Source of the DNA: Gonapodya sp. JEL0774
Taxonomy: Eukaryota > Monoblepharomycota > Monoblepharidomycetes > Monoblepharidales > Gonapodyaceae
Assembly: GCA_027604505.1 (NCBI GenBank)
Contig: JADIIX010000012.1
Location: 62,001-126,000, forward strand
Reading direction: 5' to 3'
Length of the DNA: 64,000 nucleotides
Shown one piece after another: positions 58,216-64,000 of this stretch. The notes beneath the pieces were generated by a model, which was given only the letters and a program-made list of their open reading frames with translations, was not told the DNA's origin and searched no databases. The stretch's first letter is position 1; each line of letters opens with the position of its first letter. Both the position numbers and the translations under genes were made by a program.

Positions 58216-58641
58216 ATGCCCCGGATTCTGCGGATTCATCGCATCCGCTGTCAGCAATCACTCGGGTCGTGGTCAGTGAGGCAGCTCAATCCCCATGGAC
58301 TCGTCAATCCACTCCCGGCCCCCCCACCCGTCGCCCGCTCCATCCCCGCCCTTCCCACCCGCCCACTCCTGCCGCTGCTTGTCTCCCTCCCTTCCATTCC
58401 GCGCTCCCCCTTCACACCTCGCCTCTGCCCCCTCTCTTCCCCACCGACAATTCTCCCCCTGCCACCCCCTCTCCCACACACTCTGGCACAACTGAGACAC
58501 AACACTCGCGGAAACACCTACAGGCCAAACAACCTCAAACGCAAGAGGGTCGTCGGCTTCCTCGCGAGACTCAGGTCAAAGACCGGTCGAAAGATCCTCC
58601 AGAGGAGGAGCTTGAAGGGGAGGAAGTACTTGTCCCATTGA
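58216..58641 (+). CDS. MRPL34: Mitochondrial ribosomal protein bL34m
   Basis: A single exon of 141 codons, start ATG 58216, stop TGA before 58642. The N-terminal ~95 residues are a long Pro/Leu/Arg-rich, acid-free leader ([20 protein letters not shown]), suitable for mitochondrial import. The C-terminal ~45 residues are the bL34 core: [20 protein letters not shown] followed by [20 protein letters not shown] and YLSH. The conserved T-Y-R/Q-P-S/N-N-L-K-R-K-R...F-x-x-R...G-R-x-x-L-x-x-R-R-x-K-G-R-x-x-L pattern is complete. It is a large-subunit protein close to the peptide exit region. Proline-rich leader and short mature part are typical of fungal versions. Confidence 0.95.
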   Translation: MPRILRIHRIRCQQSLGSWSVRQLNPHGLVNPLPAPPPVARSIPALPTRPLLPLLVSLPSIPRSPFTPRLCPLSSPPTILPLPPPLPHTLAQLRHNTRGNTYRPNNLKRKRVVGFLARLRSKTGRKILQRRSLKGRKYLSH

Positions 58642-58929
58642 GCGTAGAGAGGGAAGGGTAGAGGCAGGGGCAGGGCAGTGGGATTGTTGTGCGAGGCGAG
58701 AGAGTGGAAGGATGTGGAAGGGTGAACGGTGGACAGTGAATGGTGTGGAGGATGGAGGGTGGGTGCGTCGGTGGATGGTGAAGGTTGGAGGGTGGTGGAT
58801 GGAGGAGGATAGAGGATGGACGAGTAGAGGGTGGATGTGCCGGTGTGAGCGCGTCACCACGGCCGACGCGCCGACATGACCCCTTACCCCACACTCCAGT
58901 CCCCATCTCCACCTAATCTCAGGGACCCT
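58642..58929. repeat. GGATGGAGGGTGG-type degenerate minisatellite
   Basis: Directly downstream of bL34m, about 58690-58840 consists of irregular GGATGGxGGxTGG units. The unit resembles the tract at 51020-51085 inside the RasGEF intron. No coding sequence was recognised. Confidence 0.6.
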
Positions 58930-60087
58930 GGATTCTGGACTCCGGACTTTGTACGGACAGACCCACCGTGCGGTGTTGCAACAGTCTGAGCCTCACGGCC
59001 CGCACTTTGCCCGGCGATGGATCAAGGAATACTCCCCGCCCCCATGCATCATGTACAGTGTATCATCTAACGTGTACGTGCAAAATCACAATACCCTCAC
59101 CCAAAGCAGAAACTGCGAACGCGCACCCACCACCACCACCACCGTGTGTGTACCCACAGTGTACCACCTGTCCAGGGGCCGCCCCACCCACCCCAGTATC
59201 CCGTGGCTCCGTCTCGGTTCGAAGGGGGCACATCCGTGTGTGCCAGGTTCGAGATTTTGGGCTGTCAACCAATGTACATTTTACGTTTCACGGTACTCCC
59301 ACAGCGGGCCCAGCAGGCACCGGCCCGTGGGCTTCCATCCCTGCTCGACACACGCAGTTCGGGACTATGGGATTTGGGATGGTGGACCGTGGATTGCCAA
59401 CGGGTGCCTGGCGTGCATCCCGACTCGCCTCCTTCATTTTATTTTATTTTTTGTACATTTCCCAGGTTGGTACATTCCTACGTCCGGTCCCGAGTCCCCA
59501 TCCCCTCCTGTGCCCCTGTGCCCGTGTGTCCAAGTGTCCTGCCGCTCACCGGTCATATCACCACTCCAAATCCATCCTCCACCCCGCACCACCCACCGCC
59601 ACACCGGTAGGCATTTTGAAAACCGTGGCGGATCCGGTCACTGTCCATTCCACCTCCACGTCCCTCTCCCCACGCACCCCCGACCACCGCACCCTCGCCC
59701 CCCTCAAACCCCCTTGCAACTCCGCCACCACCACCCTCTCCACTCTCATTTCCGCCTGCCCTCCGTCCCCGTCACTCCCCGCGGGTCCGCCCATCTCCAC
59801 CACCGCCTACAAGTCGTGCCCCTGGTGCACCGCGTGGGAGGACAACGAGGTACCGGTGAAGACGAACCGCCGCAGTACGTAAGGGGCTCGGTGGAGGTAG
59901 TCGAAGGACGAGCCGTCGTCGGCGTAGACGAGGCCGGAGGATTTGCCCTGGCGGGGGGTGTGGGGTGGGGGGGGTGGTTGTGGTGGGGGAATGTCACTCC
60001 ACGTCTAACCTTTGCCACCTCCCTCTCTCCTCCGTCCCCATCCAGCGCGACGACCAAAGTATACGGGTCCATCGCCGTCACCGCCGA
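58930..60087. repeat. Segmental duplicate of the glucosidase II 3' end (copy 1)
   Basis: Sequence from CTGGACTCCGG (about 58935) to ATCGCC(G/A)TCA(C/G)CGCCGA (about 60087) is paralogous to 60718-61457. Matching landmarks are CCGTGCG(G/A)TGTT(G/C)(C/G)AACAGTCTGAGC at about 58965 and 60745, GTCCCGAGTCCCCATCCCCT at about 59487 and 60828, and GATCCGGTCACTGTCCATTC at about 59631 and 60988. Copy 1 has an extra ~430 bases (58990-59440) absent from copy 2. The partner copy carries the functional 3' exons of glucosidase II alpha. Confidence 0.85.
59558..60087 (-). pseudogene. Nonsense-interrupted copy of the last two glucosidase II alpha exons
   Basis: On the minus strand the copy reads [17 protein letters not shown], an intron, [40 protein letters not shown] and HQGHDL, then TAG at 59809-59807, where the functional gene has CAG (61166-61164). 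Past the stop the frame is intact to the same end: [20 protein letters not shown], then [23 protein letters not shown] at 59560-59558. The upstream exons are missing. The first exon has four extra residues before the donor. It cannot encode a working enzyme; whether it is transcribed is unknown. Confidence 0.85.
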
Positions 60088-60717
60088 TGGCAGCCAGCAA
60101 GTTTTCATTCGAAAGCCCTGCTTGTCAGTAAAGTAAAGTCGCTTTTTGTGCTGGCGTGGATCTTTTCGTCACTTCCACATCCTCAGCAATGTCTGCCTCC
60201 GTTCCAGTGGACCGGGTCTTCCTCATCCCAGCTCTTTGATCAGTGAGCTCGAGCTCGCTGCTTGTGGGTACCATTAGACGTGTTCGTTCAATTAACTAGC
60301 TAGGCAGGTCCGAGTGCTGTATTCGACAGAATGGACATTGTTTCTGGTGGAGCATTGGATCCCGGATCCCGGATCCCGGTCGCGAGATTTCACTGTAGAG
60401 GGGCCGTATCGGCAAAGAAATCCCATCCACGCAAATTTTGATCGCCATTTTTCATTTTGTTTTGCTCATCAGTTGATGAAAATTCTCGGTGGATTAGTGT
60501 ATCCCAAACGGCTGAAAACAGACGCCAACTGCAGCAAGGAATTTGAGGCAACCATCATGAAGGCATCGAGGAGATATCGCAGCCGAAAACTCACCTTTGT
60601 CTCATTTCGAATGACGGGAAGGGCGCCTGTCAGAAACCACTTTGATCGAAGCGGATGGAGCTGCCGGAACAGGACGCATGATTGTGCAAGTGCGTGCAAC
60701 CCCCACCAGCCCCCGGT
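60088..60717. other. Unique spacer between the duplicated segments
   Basis: About 630 bases separate the two paralogous segments. It carries a short tandem CGGATCC tract (about 60359-60381, three copies) and no recognised gene. Short open frames on both strands have no motif. Confidence 0.5.
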
Positions 60718-60914
60718 ACTCTGGACCACGGACCACGGACGGGCCGACCGTGCGATGTTCGAACAGTCTGAGCTAACATAACTACTCTTTTTTTTAATTT
60801 TCCTACATTGGTACGTTCCTACATCCGGTCCCGAGTCCCCATCCCCTACCATCCTCCCTTCCCCGCCCGTATGCCCCTACGCCCGTGTCAGTGTCCGTCC
60901 GCTCACCGGTGGTG

Positions 60915-63900
60915 TCACCACTCCAAATCCATCCTCCACCCCGCACCACCCACCCGTACACCGGGGGGCATTTTGAAAACCGTGGCGGATCCGGTCACTG
61001 TCCATTCCACCTCCACGTCCCTCTCCCCACCCACACCCAACCACCGCACACTCGCTCCCCTCAAACCCCCCCTCAACCCCGCCACCACCACCCTCTCCAC
61101 CCTCACTCCCGCCTGGCCCGCCTCCCCCCCGTCCTCTGCTGGCCCGCCCATCTCCACCACTGCCTGCAAGTCGCGCACTGGGTCCACCGCGCGGGAGGAC
61201 AACGAGGTGCCGTCGAACACGAATCGCCGCAGCACGTACGCGCCTCGGTGGAGGTAGTCGAAGGACGAGCCGTCGTCAGCGTAGAGGAGGCCGGAGGATT
61301 TGCCCTGGGGTGGGGGGAGTTGTGGTGAGGGTTTGGGGGGGGGAAAGTCTCTCCACGTCAGACCTTTGCCACCCTCCCTCCTACCTCCCTCCCCAACCCA
61401 CCTCCCTATCCAACGCCACGACCAAAGTATACGGGTCCATCGCCATCAGCGCCGAGCTCCGTCGAGGCCTGTCCCTCCGGGGCACGATGTGCCCGCCTCG
61501 CAAGAACACCGGGATCTTGTCCAGTGGGGTCACAACGGTGGCGTAGGTCGGCGACATGAGAGTGCCCTTGACGACGGTGAAGGTGTCGTAGTCGTACCAC
61601 GTCTGCGAGTAAAACAAAAACAAAGGATAAAATGCAACGCCGTTCTGATTGAGCATCTCCGACTGAAAAGATCTCGGAACACACAAAACAAAGAAAAAAC
61701 ACAACAATACTTCACCTCGTTGTCTGGCAAGTACACCGCCACGCTCGTCGTGTCCTTGGCCACCACGGGTTTGACCATGATAGCCGCCCCGACCATGTAC
61801 TGATCCTCCATCCCGAACACGTTTTCATCCCTGGGAAACTCCACGACCATGGCTCGCATCACGGGCACTCCCGTGACGTGCGCTTCGAAAAAGAGCGTAT
61901 ACCAGTAGGGCAGGAGGCGGTACCGCTCCATGATCGCAGCGCGGACCAGAGACGTCGTCGCGTCGTCGAAAACCCATGGCTCTTTGCGCTTAGCGTCGAT
62001 ATGGGAGTGGCCGCGGAAAAAGGGTTGGTAGGCGCCGGCCTGGAACCAGCGGGTGAAGAGGTCAGGGTCCGGGTTGCCAAAGAAGCCACCGACGTCGGCT
62101 GATATCAGCGTCAGCCGTCAAAGAAAAAAAAATCTCGGGTTACTTTTTTGGGGGGGATATTTTTCAACGCGGAACTTACCTCCGGAAAATGTGATGCCGG
62201 CAACATTCAACGACAGCATCATGGGTACGGAAGCGGCCAAGTGTTCCCAGTTGGCCTAGAGCAGGTCAACATACCAGGAGGGGTTGCCAAATTGTTTGCC
62301 ACGTATTTGCAACGACAGCTGAGCAAGGTTTGTTACCATGTTATCTCCGGTCCAAATCGCTCCGTAACGTTGTGTCCCGACGAAGAAGCTCCGTGACAAA
62401 ATGAACGGTCGGCGAGTCCCTTTCTGCCGAGCGAGGAGACCCTCATACGTCGCGATATTCTTTCGCAAAATGACCGGTTAGTGCGAATTTACGTCGGGAT
62501 GTGTACAACAGCAACATCAACACATACTTGGAGGAAACCGTAGATATTGTGAACAGCCCTGTGCTCCACGTCATTCTCGTGTAACGCATCTTTTGGAGCT
62601 GTAATCTCGGGGCCTGTGAAGACCGATGGCTCGTTCATGTCAATCCACGTCCAGAGTGTCTCGGAAGAACCCTTGAAACAAGGCCCGCCCATGTGCATGT
62701 TAAACTCTTTGGTTCTTCACAAAACAAGTGGGTGCACCTGTCACGAAATCACCTCATACTTGTCCAGTGAATACTGACTCGCCCACCATTTACGCGTCAC
62801 ATCCTTCAAGAAATCAGGCCATATAGAACTCCCAGGCCAACACCATCCGTCAAACTCGGTCTTGTCCTTTGTTAGCATCTGCAGTCCCTTCTCTTGTGCC
62901 TCCTGGTACAAGAAATAGCCGCTGTCTTTTTTCACGTGCGGGTCGGTGATTGTCACCATCTGACGACCCTTCACCGCCAGTTTGGAGAGCATATCTTTGG
63001 GATTTGGAAACTTGACAGAGTCCCACGTGAAATATTTCTTCGAGTCGGTATGCTCGATATCAAGCCATAAGACGTCCATGGGAATATCATGCTTGTCAAA
63101 GTTCTCGTCAACTTCCGAAACGTCCTTTTCGTCAATGTAGTTCCAGCGGCACTGGTGATAAGCGATCGCAAACTGCTGTGGAAGGGCAGCAGTACCAGTG
63201 AGCTGACCGTACTGTCGGAAGAATGATGGCCAAGTTGGGCCAGAGAACAAAATGAGATCCAGTGGACCAGATTCAGTCATGAAATGAACACGGGATGATG
63301 GAACAGAGTCGAAGGGGCTCGGTACACGGTCCGGTTTTGCGTCGTCGGAATGAAGCTCGTCGGGCGGTTTACTTGGAGTCACGACGTCGTCGCCAGAAGA
63401 CAAGCTGGGAACAAACCGAGAGAGCAAATATTTTGAAAAGGGGCTCTGCTTTATAACTTCCGGAATGTAGTCTGAGACAGAGGACATGGCGGTTCTAACG
63501 GTGGTTCGAACATGTGATAACTGGTAACACACGCTTCAGACATGGGGAAGATTCAACAAAGCATGAAAATTCATAAAAACGCACCATTGTTTTTTCATTC
63601 GTTCCTTGCTCGATGTCCACCCATAACTCGGCTGAGCTCAGCAACAGCGCTCCTCCTGTCCAGCCGCTGCGATGTGCGACGACCAACGGAACAATGCCGT
63701 ACAGGGACATGGGATTGTTCAGCTCATACTCAAAGACATCAGCATTATAGCCTCGATATGGTTCATTGTACGGAGCCTCTGCCCCACTGAGAGAATGTCG
63801 AACCACAAAACAGCCTTTGAACATAGCGAGAGTCAAGTTCAAGGCATCGATTTGCCGGGGACTTACCGAGTTGCCTTGAGGGAGAATGATGAGGCGTGCT

Positions 63901-64000
63901 CAGGAAGACCGTAAACATTCTTCACGTTGGGGAAGGTAACATCGATTCCAAACGATTCCGGACCTTGGAAACCCCCCAGAATCATATGGCACCCATTATC
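60915..64000 (-). CDS. ROT2: Glucosidase II alpha subunit (GH31), 5' partial
   Basis: Runs off the right edge; the visible part starts inside [20 protein letters not shown] and ends MDLEW with TGA at 60917-60915. GH31 landmarks in order: [20 protein letters not shown] with [61 protein letters not shown] with the nucleophile Asp in W-x-D-M-N-E; [20 protein letters not shown] with WTGDN (acid/base Asp); [111 protein letters not shown]. The enzyme trims the inner glucoses from N-glycans in the ER lumen, with a beta subunit. Around nine introns are visible. The 3' two exons are duplicated at 58930-60087. Confidence 0.95.

Noticed and set aside
58968-59882. 304- and 395-codon plus-strand frames
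   Set aside because: They run antisense through the glucosidase II duplicate; composition-driven, with Pro/Thr/Ser only.

Overview
The window comes from a eukaryote with compact genes and many short GT-AG introns, almost certainly a zoosporic (chytrid-type) fungus. The fungal side rests on a chitin-deacetylase-type enzyme, a glucosidase II, mitochondrial genes with fungal architecture and introns of roughly 50-120 bases. The flagellate side rests on the left edge, which carries the last codons of a dynein heavy chain of axonemal type. No prokaryotic, viral or transposon gene was recognised. Layout, left to right: dynein heavy chain C-terminus (1-229, +); histidine phosphatase (419-1959, -); coiled-coil protein (2113-4497, -); GCN20/ABCF-type ABC ATPase (4579-8171, -); FHA plus forkhead transcription factor (9137-10352, +); mitochondrial processing peptidase beta (10609-12629, +); a small unknown protein (13778-14242, +); a membrane-anchored polysaccharide deacetylase (14914-17400, +); an F-box protein (17664-19163, -); a plasma-membrane-type Qa-SNARE (19721-21718, +); a NudE homologue (22401-24775, +); glutaminyl cyclase (25246-26619, -); cytochrome c1 (27467-28982, +); an anchored paraoxonase-like protein (29221-31172, -); an OB-fold protein (31353-32373, -); an uncharacterised helical protein (32454-34121, +); a small I78-inhibitor-like protein (34338-34703, +); a C2H2 zinc-finger protein (34826-36788, +); two poorly defined genes, one with SKA1-like motifs (37094-39724, -); a hemerythrin-domain protein (40096-41242, +); pyrimidine 5'-nucleotidase (41510-43655, -); a very long ankyrin/RasGEF protein (43942-51310, -); a divergent TKL-like kinase fused to Sel1 and 42-residue TPR repeats (53202-55951, +); mitochondrial ribosomal protein bL34m (58216-58641, +); and glucosidase II alpha (60915 to beyond 64000, -), whose 3' end is duplicated downstream as a nonsense-interrupted copy (58930-60087). 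The genes do not form one pathway. Functional echoes are the dynein motor and its NudE regulator, three nuclear-encoded mitochondrial proteins, and secretory-pathway enzymes (glucosidase II, glutaminyl cyclase, deacetylase, syntaxin). Roughly the last 17 kb (47-64 kb) differs from the rest: it is very GC-rich in places, holds local duplications and tandem repeats, and carries the two most unusual proteins. Gene models were spliced by eye from conserved protein motifs and splice consensus. Exons anchored by motifs are dependable; terminal exons of the unrecognised genes are not.
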